Shown piece by piece: positions 25,801 through 37,800 of a stretch of 64,000 nt of DNA (positions are counted from its first letter, which is position 1; each line of letters opens with the position of its first letter). The stretch lies in assembly GCA_026261815.1 (NCBI GenBank), contig JAMPIT010000493.1, forward strand, positions 1,577,001 to 1,641,000. Direction: 5' to 3'. Below the pieces are notes generated by a model. It did no database searches, was not told the origin of the DNA, and worked only from the letters and a program-made list of their open reading frames with translations. Source of the stretch: Monarcha castaneiventris obscurior (taxonomy: Eukaryota > Chordata > Aves > Passeriformes > Monarchidae). The translations under genes and the position numbers were made by a program.

Positions 25801-28800
25801 CACAGAGCACCCAGCAGTATCCCCAGCCCTCCTCAGCTGGAGCCCTCCCAACAGTTCCCTGGAGCTCTGCCTTGCCCTTGTGCTGTGTGCACCCAAGGGA
25901 TCCTGTCCAGCTGCTTCCATCCAAGGGTTCTCCATCCAGGGATGCTGCTGGGTCCCTGACAGCAGCATCCTACTGCAGGCCACCTCTGATCCCACTTTTC
26001 CGGAGCCCAGAGGGATGCAGTCTTGGCCTGCCACTAAAGGCAGTTAATTGCTGGAGTGCTCCACTCTGGCTTTTCCTTCAGGGCTGGCGTTAGCAAATGT
26101 AGCACTGCATTTTGGGTTGAGCAGCGCTCTGTGAGGTCTCTTGGAGCCTGGGGTACACAGATTCATTCTCTGGCTTTCTTTTGGCACGCTGAGGTCCCTG
26201 AGGCTCTGCTACCCTGCAGCCTCCCTTTGGTTGCCCCTTCCATCACAGGTCTCTCATGCATGAGGTGGAAGAGAGTCACACAGCAGTGTGGTGAGCATAC
26301 TGTGGAAGCTCCAGGCATTGGATTCACTGTCTGTTCGTGTCAGTGTTGCATTTGGACATCCTCAGAGTGGCATGTCCTTCACTTGCAGCACTCCAGCTGT
26401 CCTGGGTGTCCAACCAGTTGCCTTGCCAGTCAGTGGGAGACAAATCCCAGGGCAGAGAGAGGGGATTCATCCAGCTGAGGGTTGGGTCAGATACAGAGCA
26501 TCCTTCTGCCGCACTCTGGGGCCTTGCTGGCACCCACTGCCTTTCTAAGGGGGAATGCTATCAAGAGCAGGCTTTCTTGGCAGGTCTGTGGCAGTTTTAG
26601 CATTTCCATCGTTGAAAAGCACTGGTGAGAGGAGGTTTGAGCCCTCTTGTGGGGTAGGACTGTGGCTAAACAGTCCCACTAACAGTTTATCCAGCATCCA
26701 GGCAGGTTCTGTGGGTGGGGGACCTGCGTGGAGGAAAGGCAATTCATTGATGGGAAAACAGGTCTTAAAAGCAGCAAAGGCAGTCTGAAAGCTGACTGAA
26801 GGGAAAACAAAGCAGGGACCATAGTTAAATTACAGTAAGCTGCTGCAAAACTGTTTGGCAGCTCATCCTCAGAGCGTGGTCATCAATGGTCCCTTGTCAA
26901 AGGGGAGTTTGTACTGAAGGGAATCCTGCAGTGATCTGCCTGAGAATTCATTCTAGGCAGTGTTTCCAGTGATGAATGGCATGTTGACATTGAGAGTGCT
27001 TATTCAAACAACAACTTTTAACTGGAGCTGGGAGAGAACACAGTGTTCTCTCCTGCACAGAACAGGCTCAGAATTCACAATCACCCTGGAATAGGAGGAT
27101 GCTGTTCAGGAAAGATGCATTTAAGATCAGAGGTTTCATCGGAAATAATTAAGTGGCAAAGACAGGCAATGGAACAGCTTACAGATGAAGACATTGGGGC
27201 TCTGGAAGATCTAAAGCTGAGTGAGAGCCAACAGTGTTGTGCTAGTACAAACCAGCCAGCATTTTCCATTGTATAAATAGGAGTGTTGTCTGTGAGGCAT
27301 GAAGTAAGCTTCCAGCTTTACAAGGAAATTATAAAGCCTCAGCTGGAATATTTTATCTTGTTTGGACTCTACACTTCAGGAAATATGTGAGTCAGTTGGA
27401 TAAAGCCCAGAAAAGAGTAGCAAAAATGATGGAAGATGTGGAAAACATAGCCTGTGGGTAAATGCTGAGATTGGGGGTGTCTGCCCTTAGAAAGCAAAGA
27501 TGTGGACAGGGTCATGAAAGCAGGCTTAAATTGCATAAATGCCATTAGGAAGAAGACTTTCCAATGCCTGTCATCACTAGAAGACACAGTAACACATTTC
27601 AGTTGCAAGCAGGACAACTAACCCTTCCAAGCTCTCTTGGAAGTGAAGTGTGGGAGTAGAGTTGCCTGGGAGACTGTATCACTGGAGCAGGTTATGCAAA
27701 ACCATGAAAATTCACACTGGCCTTGCTCTGGGGTAGAGCAGGGACAGTAGGACTTCCTGAAACCTCTGTCAGGCCTGTTTTTTCAGTCTGTAAAGCCTAA
27801 ACTACATGAAAAATATTTATCAATGTAGAAAACAACAAATGCTTGGGACTCCATGGAAGTCATTCTTTATTTGGGGGTAACGCAAGTATCCACTCCCATT
27901 CCTGGGGAGGGGAAATGGGGTTTTAGGGGCGAGTAACATCTTGATTCTTCTGAGCCTTCAAAATACAGCAGATGCCTCCCTTCTTGTGAGGCATTACTGT
28001 TATTGTCACCATTGTTTCCAGTGGTTAGTGTCCTTCCACACTGGGATTATCTGTCTTTGTTGTACATCTCGAGCCTGAGATGAGCTCAGTTGGTCAGAGC
28101 AGGGTGCTAATAATGCCAGGGTTGTGGGTTTGAACCCCATGTGGGCCAAACTTAAGGGTTTGATCCTTCTGGGTCCCTTCCAACTCAGACTACTTTGTGA
28201 TTCTGTGATCTTATCTGACCGTAACAGTATTTCCACCATGTGTTGTTGTGTGGTCTACTTTTCATTGTCTTTACGGGAAAAACACAAGGAGTTGGTTCTT
28301 AACTAGAAAGAAGTAGAATATTTGAGAGAGTGTTCTTATGTGGAAGGAAGATGTTAGGAGAATCAGTACAGAAGGAATTGGGGTGACCCTGAAACAAACA
28401 GATGTGCAGAGGTAAATGAGCCAGATGACAAACAGCACATTCCAGATAAACACTCCACATTTATCATCCTTTGAAACAGGTTCGATCCTGAAACCACTGT
28501 AAAGGCCTCTGAGCTGTACCCAATCTGCACAATGAAGCCCAATTTCAATGTACCTAAGGTTTTCTCAGCATGGCCTTGCCACAGGAAGGTTGAGTCTGCA
28601 CCAGTGGCATTACAGGTAGATGCCCAGAATCTGCCTTGTGCAACCTCTAGAGACATCCCTGCTTGTCATGTCAAAACACAAGAAAGAGTGCCCAGAATGC
28701 ACAGCCACTATGTGGTTAATGAGTTGCTCAGTGTCTGTGGGAGGGGTTTACAATTGTGTGTGGGTGGTAGATTCAGCAGGAAAATATTTCATTATGCTGA

Positions 28801-31800
28801 AGAAACTCTCTGATGGGCTGCAGCTGCAATACCTCTTGCATTAGTCAAACAATTGCACTCCAGCTACCTTGCCCATCACATTAAAGATGACTTATGTACT
28901 TACGACACCAGTGTTTGTGTGGCTTACTGCCACCTTGCTCTCACAGCTGAGGTCAACCTTACATGGTGTGTTCTTGTTTCCAGCCTTTTCTTGCCTTTGA
29001 TGTAAGGTCCTTCCCATTTACTAAACAGCATTTTATCTCCTGGAAAGCAGGAATTCTGCTTTCGTGTAATCTTGATTCTAATTAAGGTCCATATATTCTT
29101 ATCATTGCAAACATCATTAGTAAAATGCCACCTGCAACAATAAGTTCTGGGGCAGTCCTGAAATGTATGGCTGAAAGTGGTCATTTCCTTGAAAGGTCTC
29201 TGAGTTGGGGGGTTTTTTCATGCCTCACCAGTTACAGTCAACTCCTACTCCAATTAAACTTAAAAACTGCAGCTCAAAGAGTAAGTCATCTATGGAGACA
29301 CCAAAGAGATGTCAAGCATTTTTATTACATGTTTTTTGTCACACAGTTAAAACGTTTCAGTGACAATTTCCCTCTGCTACAGGGTGCCCTAGCTAAAGGG
29401 TGGTATAGGAACCTGCCTTGGTAAAGTGGCCTAAAACCTAGAAAAACAAAGCGTGTCTCAGAAAATGCTGGAAATAGCGTTATTATCACTGCTAAGCCTG
29501 CAGTGAAGGGCTTGCTTTTGTCACATGGTGTTTGCAAAAGGAGGGGCATGGTAGATATCCCAGTAATCATTTTGAAAGATCAAGTGAGAGCTCTTGTCAG
29601 CAGCTTTTCCCATGCTGTGGAGGTGGCGACAAGCACCTCTCCATCCAACACATGGACAGAACAATTCAGAAACTCCTGGATGGTGCCTGTCTCCATGGTC
29701 TTTCAAGATTAAGGTCAAAAGCTGTTTGGCAGCCTCAGTCTCTCTTTTATTGAACTGCCTGTGGGATGGAAGTGGATTTCACTTGTGACACCACAGCTCC
29801 TGCTGAATGAGTTCATGTGCTACCTGATGTTCTGCTTTCAGCACTTGTGTGCTTGACTCTTACGTTTGATGCAGGTGCAGAGAGATCTGAATCGGGCACT
29901 TCTGCCTGCTTTTTTTGTCTCTTTTTATTAGGTATGAGGAGGGAGGTAAAGGCCACAGTCCTGGTAGGCGCATGTAAGAGTGTGAGGTCACTGCAGACAA
30001 CGGTGTTGCAGTTCAGAGACTCTTGCAGGGACTGGTGGTTTGGGCCTTTTGAGCTGATACTGATCCGGGTGACCCCTACACGATTCAGTATTGCAGGGCT
30101 CAATGGAGCAAAACGTGGGAGCACAAAGAAGAAGAAGCTGCTGTGTTGAATCAGGAGAGTCCACAGCCTTTGGTCTGCAAGAGGTCAAGGCTGGTCTGAG
30201 TCAGTTCTGTTAACTGATGCAGAGGTGACACCTCCTTGTTCCAATGAAACAAAATCTCCTTGTGCTACACATCCTCTGTGGAAAAGAAGGGAAGATACGT
30301 TCATTGCACTCTCATTCACCCACTCCTTCAAAAGTTCTGAATGGTTCACACCAGTCTCAGGGCATTGTGAGTGATGTTCCCTCCTTACATGCCCAAACCC
30401 CCACGCTCCCTTGGCCACTCCTTTGGGCTTTTTTCTACCACACACAATGTCAAGAAATGAAGTGCCATGAAACCTTTGCCAATTCATCACAAGTGTGGGG
30501 AAGCTCTTACCTAGAAAAGGGGACATGAGGGGCGAGACCCATGACAGTTCTCTGCTCCTGGCTGGTGAGGTGAGGTTCAGAGCGTGCTGGCTCCAGGCAG
30601 ATGTGAGGTTTGGGCTGGGAGTGCAGTACTGTGCTGTTAAAGGAAACCTGTTTCCAAAGCAGGGCTGTTTGCCCTCCGAGTCACAGCGGCAACCAATCTT
30701 TACCCTTTGGGGAGCCATGGACAGGCCATAAACCTTGCTGAGAGCCTACAGAGATGTAGTGGACAAGCAGAGAAAGGTTATAGAGGGTTTGCAAACTGTC
30801 TGCAAGGTGTTTCCTGCCTGCCACTGGCAAGAGTAAAGTGAATCCAAAAGGGAGAAGTTTAGACTCTGTGGGCCTGTTCTACCCTTCTGCAAATGTGACT
30901 TCTAGTTCTGCTTGTTTTCAGGACCAGTTTGGGAGAAGTTTGCAGGGTTTCTTCTTGTGGCATTGAGGGGGGACATGTTCTGTTGCTGTTCTTCATCCAT
31001 GTCTGTGCACCTTCATCCTCAGCTTGTGCAGCCTGCACAGCTTCAGGTTATCCAGGGCAGAAACTGGGTTTGGAGCTGCTCAGCATCACAGATTTATTGC
31101 TGTTAAAGTCAAAATAAACTCCAAATCTATTTATAACAATGTGAGTTAGCACCATTATCTGGGTGACACATGGCAGGTGCTACAGATCCGTAAGACCAGG
31201 AAAGGTTTGTGCACAGCAAGCAGACCCAGAGGTCTGCCAGCTTGATCTGCCCCGTTCTTGTCGTTTAGACAATGAAACTATGGAGCATTTAGCTCCTAAA
31301 ATAGAACTACACATGACACCGTGCTGAGGTACTAAATCCATTCCTGAAAGGAATATAAGCACACTCGTGAGGGATTGTGCTGGTACATGAAGCCCTGACG
31401 TTTGGCTGATGTTGTAAGTTTGTCTTGGTTTGAAAGACAGGTGTCAGACGGGAAAGGCAGGAGCCTCCCCTGAAATGGAAAATGCAACCCCCTTCCCTCC
31501 AAATTATTATAAATTTGAAAATAAGGGGCTTTCAGGCAAAGATATGAGGGATAGGAATAACAGTTCTTTACTAATATATATATATATGTATAACAACACA
31601 AACAAACAACAATAGCTGTGGCTGTCACAGCAAACAGCAGCACAAACCCAGTGTGGCCTCTCTCGGCCTCGGGCACTTTCCCCTGGGTACAGTTGCTGCG
31701 GGGCGGCTCCCGGTGAGCAGGGCGGGTGCGATGGTTCCCCCGCGGCTGCAGGGGGCGCTCCGCAGCGAGCTCGGGCAGCACCAGCAATGGCGGCGCGGGG

Positions 31801-34800
31801 GCCCGGGAAGGGATGGATGAAAAACCTCACAAAACCCCTGGGCGTCTGAGTGGATCCTCAGGAACAGCAGGCTGGAACGGCAGGGGCGAGCGCAGATCTC
31901 GGGTGGCAGTGAGGTTCACCAAACTCCGGCGCTGTAGCAGGAACCCAGCAGGTCACAGCGTAGGAGCTACAAGTAGCGACAGCTCCAAGCAGCGGCAGGG
32001 GCCGAGTGGCAGTGCCCAGCCCCCAGCGGGCAGGGAGCAGAGCAGGCTTAGGAATCCCGGGGTTTGCCCGCAGAAAGCAAAACAGCCAAAGAAGCAGGAA
32101 CCCGCAGTGTGACCGAGACGTCCACACCGAAGGCAGGCAGCTCCCGCACTGAACGCTGAGCACCCAGGCAGCCCCCCGGGTGTCTCAACCCCCCCAGGTG
32201 ACAAAAGGGTGGCTCGTTGGACCCCGTCCCTGTGGCCAGGTCTTTTGTTTCTTTTAAGTACCCAATAGTTGTCCCCTAGCAACTAGTATGGGGAAAAATT
32301 CTTTTAAGAGAAAAAACAGGCTAAAATCCTAAACCCCAACAAAGTTCCAAATGGAAAGCAGCTCCTTCGGCCTCAGAGTGCTGCTGAATTCATGGAAGAG
32401 GGACCAACAATTCATTCTTCAGCTGCTACAGTGTGACACAAAAATCCTCTGCTTCAGGATATCCTCAGAAGCTGTTTCTTGACTAACACAGCATCCCAGA
32501 GTGTGTGGCTCTCTGAAGGCCTGACGCATCATGTCATTTCTCATTCTGCCAAACAGAAGTGACCTTTCTTCCCCCAAACACCACAGGTTTCCACTTTCCT
32601 TTGGTAGGAAATGTTTCACCACTTCTGTGAAAACCCTCTCTGGTTCCATTGGCGAATATAGCTTGGATCTTGTAACTGTTTTTCCTTTTACTACTGTCAT
32701 TTCAGTTTTAACAAGTGGTTTTCTCCTGCCTCACTGTTCAGTAACCAAATTCCACAAGACCACGGAATGGTTTGGATTGGAAGGGACCTTGTGCCAGCTC
32801 CCTGCAGGGGACACGTTCCACTAGACCAGATGGCTCCTAGCCCTGGCATTGGGCATCTCCCAGGGCTGAAGTACTTCTTTTTGTTCACAATCCTCCTTCA
32901 CAGTCGAGAATTGTCTGTAAGTTCACTGGTTTTCTTCACAGAGACTGAGCCCTGGGCTGACACCTGGGCTTTCAGGGACACGGTGAGGTGTGCTGGGCAG
33001 GAGCTCCAGGAACATGCCAGTCTAGCCAAAGTACTGGGTCATCTCTCTCAAAGAAACCACTGGTTTTTCCTTCCCCACACTGCCTAAATGGTCTAATTAA
33101 CATGTGGCTGATAAGGGAGGACAGAACCTGTTGGTGTTGGTCTGCCAGTGCTAAACTGCGCTCAGAGTACAAGGCTTTAGCTTGACTGGAACATCCTCTG
33201 GGGAAATTTGTGTGGGATATAAAATCTAGGCCAATATGGAATCTATTCCTAACAGCCATGATCACTGTTTTACCACAGGGTTACAAGTAGTCTTTGGATT
33301 TTCCAAGCACCAGGATCAAAGGTTCCGTGTGGTACTCCCAGACAAGACTCTGCCTTTGCTGTATCAGACAGTGCATTATCTCCCAACAAGCCTTCTCTGT
33401 GTCTCTGTAAAAAAAAGTCATCCCCCCACTCACTTCTAATCCCCACTCTCTCTTCTAGTCATGACTAAGCTGCAGAGAAATGTGTGATGTTACAGTTTTA
33501 CCTTGGTAAATGTAGTTGCTTCCAGTAGATGGCATTCCAGCAGTGCAGTCCTGATCCAGATTAGTTCCTATCCCTACTTGAGCTGCCAGAATAATCCCTG
33601 CACAGAAGTGGATTTTTCTTTTCTCCTAATGCCCAAAATAAATGGAGTTACAACACTCTTGTTCATTTCCTACCCAATTAAAGATGTTTTTTCTATTTTA
33701 TGCATTTTATAGCATTGGGTGGTTTTTTTTATTTTTCAATGTGCTTAACTCCAAAGTCATTTTATTTTGGAAAATTTGTCCAGACACTGAATGGTTTGGA
33801 TTGGATTCACAAATCTGCTAACCACAGGGCACTGCTCTTTCATATGTGAATTTTCTGCCCTCAAGTTATGTGTCTGGGTCCTCTGTGTGGCAGAGGGGAA
33901 GAATGAGGCACTGCACAGCAGCTCCATAACAGCCAGCAGGCAAAGCAGAGACCACTTACAAGAAGCAGCTGTAATTTCCACAGCATCACAGAATATTCTG
34001 AGCTGGAAGGGACCCAAAAGGATCATCGAGTCCAATCTCTTGAGTGAATGGCCCATATGGGGATCAAACCCACAACCTTCATGTTAGCACCATGCTCTGG
34101 CCAACTGAGCTATGTCTCTTTAACCAATTAATTACATTTTATAGATATTTGGTAGGTTTTTAGGTACATTCCTCCGTAGGGTCTCAAAAATGCAAATATC
34201 CTGGAGACAGATATGCTTGCGTAAAACCCCCAAAAAAACCCCAAATATGAAGGTAACTTGCTTTACTGCTAATGTCAGTCAGTGCTGACAAAAAGCCATT
34301 ACTTCACTGACTGCACTGGGGTGCAGCATCAGAGGGCATCACATCCCCTCCCCACAGATCTCAGCTCACATTATTAATTAATCAACTATTTATAATAAAA
34401 AAAAAATCTACATGACATGTGGGTACTGTATTGTTTACTTTTGCCTTACAGTAAATGTAAATTAGAATTTGTCTTTATTTAACCATGCATTTGTGGATTG
34501 TAAGCCAAGAGAAGCTGACTCATAAAAGACAACTCTTTGCATTTCATTTTGCTTCTGTTTAGTTAAAATACTTCTCAAATCTTCTTCATTGACCTAGCGT
34601 GGAATTTATTTACTTACTACCCAGTTCACAAAAACAGACTAAAATTTAAATATTCCCCCGTGATTCAGCAAAGCTTCTAGTTCATCAGGTTTTGTTTTCG
34701 TGAGGGAAGAAAAAGCTCAAAGTGTTTTTCTTTGCAAGCAAGAGCGTGCTGTGACTTGGGGAGGGCGTGAGGGGGAAGGATGGGGAGGGGCAGGGCGTGT

Positions 34801-37800
34801 ATCGGGGACATTACAGGTGTGGGGGATGGCGCCTGCTTCCATCTGGGACCTGTAATCCTGAGTTCTTTCCTGAAATACAGACCCTAACACAACCCTCGAG
34901 GACATCCTGTGCATACATACACACACGTGCACACAGACATGCACATCTGTATGCATGTGTCCTCGAATGTATAAATAAAGATAGCCTTTTATGGTTCTTG
35001 GAGTGTGCTAACATCCTGCTTGATGCCCAAATAAGCACTGAACCAGGACAGGAGGCCTTATGTGCCCTGAGGGAGGTGCTCACTGCCAACCCTAAACTGT
35101 TAATCCTCAAGGGCTCTCCTCCATCACCACTTGACCATGGTCATCCCAAATACTGACACAGATGCAGGATTTCAGGCTTTGGCAGAATTTGATGGTTGTT
35201 GATTGGGATTTTGGAAACAGCAGTTTGAAATAAAGCAGCCAGAGTAGTCCTTGGACTTGATTACAGTGATTTGCTTATTTTCTTATTCGATACCATCTGG
35301 CAATCAGTGCTGTTTAGTTGATTTGGAACTGACGTGTGCATTCAAAAGGAATGGTGCCTTGGGCTTTCTAGCTGGACTTCTGTGGAAGTTGCTGCTCTCA
35401 CTCCACTGTCTTCTGTTCACAACTTTTAAAAGAAGTTCTGCACTTAAATCTTCTGTCTTCAGCATGTGGTCAAAACCAATTTTCCATTTACTGAGAAAAT
35501 GAGCAGAATGGTTAAACTACAGAGGCAACTGAGGGGGGAAAGCAGCAGTAGTCTTTGGAGTGTCACAACTGGTGTGACAGACACTTGCATATTCCAGCTG
35601 CTGGGTGAAAAAAAGGAAATTTTCCAGGGAAATAGGTTTTTTTTGGGGAAACGGGTGCTACGGCTTGCGCATGTGTCACTGAAACCACATCTGTGAGTCA
35701 CTCACAGCTGCCTCTCATGGAGGGAGCAGGGGCAGGGGCACTGCCACTGCTTGGTGCCTGTCCCCAGGCAGGGGGATGGCACACGGCGATGCCTGAGTGG
35801 GCTGCAGGCAGTGCCTGGCTGGGCTGGACTTGGCTGCACCTGGAAAGGCGCTCAGTGCAGGTCAGGTGAGTGCTCCCAGGCAGTGATCTGGAAGAACCAG
35901 TGATGCAGCTTCCAGTCTGCTCTGTCTCCACCCATCCCCAGCTGGCAGCTGCAGCAGGAAGAGATGAGGGGAGAGAGGAAGTGCAGGGAGGGGCAGGCAT
36001 CTTCCTCACAGGGCAAGAACCTGGTTCAGAGGACAGTGAGGGTCAGACCCACTGGTTTATGTGTAATAGTCATAACTGGTATGTGTGCAGAAGCCTCCAT
36101 CACCCTCACACTGATGTTTCCTTTCCACAGAAACGACGTGGGAGCGGCCAAGCAGTGTGCCTGGGACTCCAAAGAGCCCCGTGTCACAGAAGAGTTCTGC
36201 AGGTACTGTTTGATGCTGTGCCTGACTGCTGCATGGGGTGAATCTGCCGCTCAGCAGAGCAAAGCAAAGTGCTGTGAGACAGTGGGATACAGGCTTGCTG
36301 TACGTACAGAATCATAGAATGTTTCAGGCTGGAAGGGGCCTTAAAGATCACCTCATTCCACCCCCCTGCCATGGGCAGAGACACCTTCCACTATCCCGGG
36401 TTGCTCCAAGCCCCGTCCAGCCTGGCCTTGGACACTTCCAGGGCTGGGGCAGCCACAGCTTCTCTGGGCACCCTGTGTCAGGGCCTCCCCACCCTCACAG
36501 ATTTTCTCTTTATCTCTGATCTCATTCAGAGATCAAGCCATTGCCCCTTGTCCTGTCACTCCAGACTCTTGCCTAATGTCCCTTTCTATCTCTCCTGTAG
36601 TCCCTTTAGACACTGGAAGGGGCTCTGAGGTCTCCCCAGACCCTTCTCTTCTCCAGGCTACACAGTCAGGAGAGTGTAGCAGAGAAAACAGGGTGGGGCT
36701 TTCCCTTCTGATACATCCTCTGTCCTCTGGACAGTCCCTTTTCTGTCTGGTTGCCTGAAGTGTCCGCTCAAGAGCTGGGTTGGCTCCTCCTGGGAGCACA
36801 GAGGCCAAAAGTGGCCCAACAAGCACTTTCTCAGTTCTGCTTTCTGACAGGGCAGGCAAATCAAAGAGCTGCAGATGCACATGGGCTGGCTGATGCTCCT
36901 CCACGCAGAGCATATGCACAGTGAAGCATTTTAGCATGTGATGGCTACAGGGGTGACCATATGTATCATCTCTGTCTTGACTTGAGGTCACAGGGAAGCA
37001 AGTAACAGATGCATCACTGTACTGAAAAGCTCTGGGTACTGCAGAGTGACAAAGGAAAGCAAAAATTACTCTCGAATAAAAAGTGTTAAATGTAAAGGCC
37101 ATTGCTGCCAGATCACTGGAAATAACACAGGCTGGAGGATGTTTTCCATAGAAATTTTCGAATGGATGTCCCTCTTTATTGGCAGAACTGAGTCGGCAGT
37201 CTGTGTGAAAATTGTGCATTTCATTGTGACCAAAGGATTTATAATGTAGTTTAGTATCTTGTGTTAACACTACTTTGAGCACTATTCCTTGCTCAGTGTA
37301 TTAAAAAAAAGAAAAAGGCAATTTATAGTTCTGTGCATGAACCATAAACATCTTGCAAGGCTTGCCTTCTTGACATGAAAACTCAACTCCCTTAGACCAG
37401 TATTTTTTGGATGCCAGTGCCCAGCAGGCCACTCCATCACTCTGCTCCTCAGGTGAATGGGGGAGAAAACTCAACCAAAGGCTCGTGGGTTGGGATAAGG
37501 GAAAAGGAGAGATCACTCACTGATTATGGTCATGTGCAAAACAGACTCCACTCAGGAAAATGTTTAATCTGTTACCAAGCAGATCAGAGTAGGGCAATGA
37601 GAAATAAAACTAGGTCTAAAAACACTGTGATCTATATCTCCATATTCAATTATAGGATTAGTTTTTTAATTTGTGCAATTTTTCATTTGCTATCAGCAGC
37701 AAGCCTGCTAACTCTCCATCTGTTCTTACAGTGAATGGCTACTACATCTCTGGGTCCCCAGTACACCAGCTCGACTCAGGGCATATGAGCCTCCGAAAAA

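Larger units (their letters stand above)
22826..36130 (+). other. GAS7: GAS7 intron between the two WW-domain exons (13.3 kb)
   Basis: This intron separates the codons for the two halves of the WW fold. It contains a GGAA microsatellite, CR1 fragments (24222, 27185, 32757), two tRNA-Ile-derived SINEs in opposite orientation (28071 and 33979) and a 921-bp solo LTR (31421-32341). Apart from these I see no exon and no recognisable gene. Confidence 0.9.

Noticed and set aside
25454..26047. Open frames with a repeating Lys-Glu-Gly-Arg stretch (and a Phe-Leu-Pro-Ser stretch on the other strand)
   Set aside because: They are translations of the GGAA microsatellite; a tetranucleotide repeat without stops gives long open frames on both strands.
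28081..28148. Functional tRNA-Ile gene
   Set aside because: The acceptor stem is disrupted and a CR1-type tail follows directly. It is the head of a SINE.
30185..30718. A 177-codon minus-strand open frame
   Set aside because: No recognisable domain, overlapping open frames on the plus strand, and no CpG or splice context.
31690..32110. GC-rich block first considered as a second GAS7 promoter
   Set aside because: It is inside an LTR with precise target duplications, so the CpG richness is explained by the element.
33783..33805. CR1-like GAATGGTTTGGATTGG
   Set aside because: The match is too short and flanking sequence shows no further similarity.
34905..34965. CA/TG-rich stretch as a microsatellite
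   Set aside because: Units are too irregular to call a repeat array with confidence.
36533..37282. A 249-codon open frame on the minus strand
   Set aside because: It overlaps the CR1 fragment at its end, matches no protein family I know, lacks splice or promoter context and lies in a GAS7 intron. It is most likely chance.
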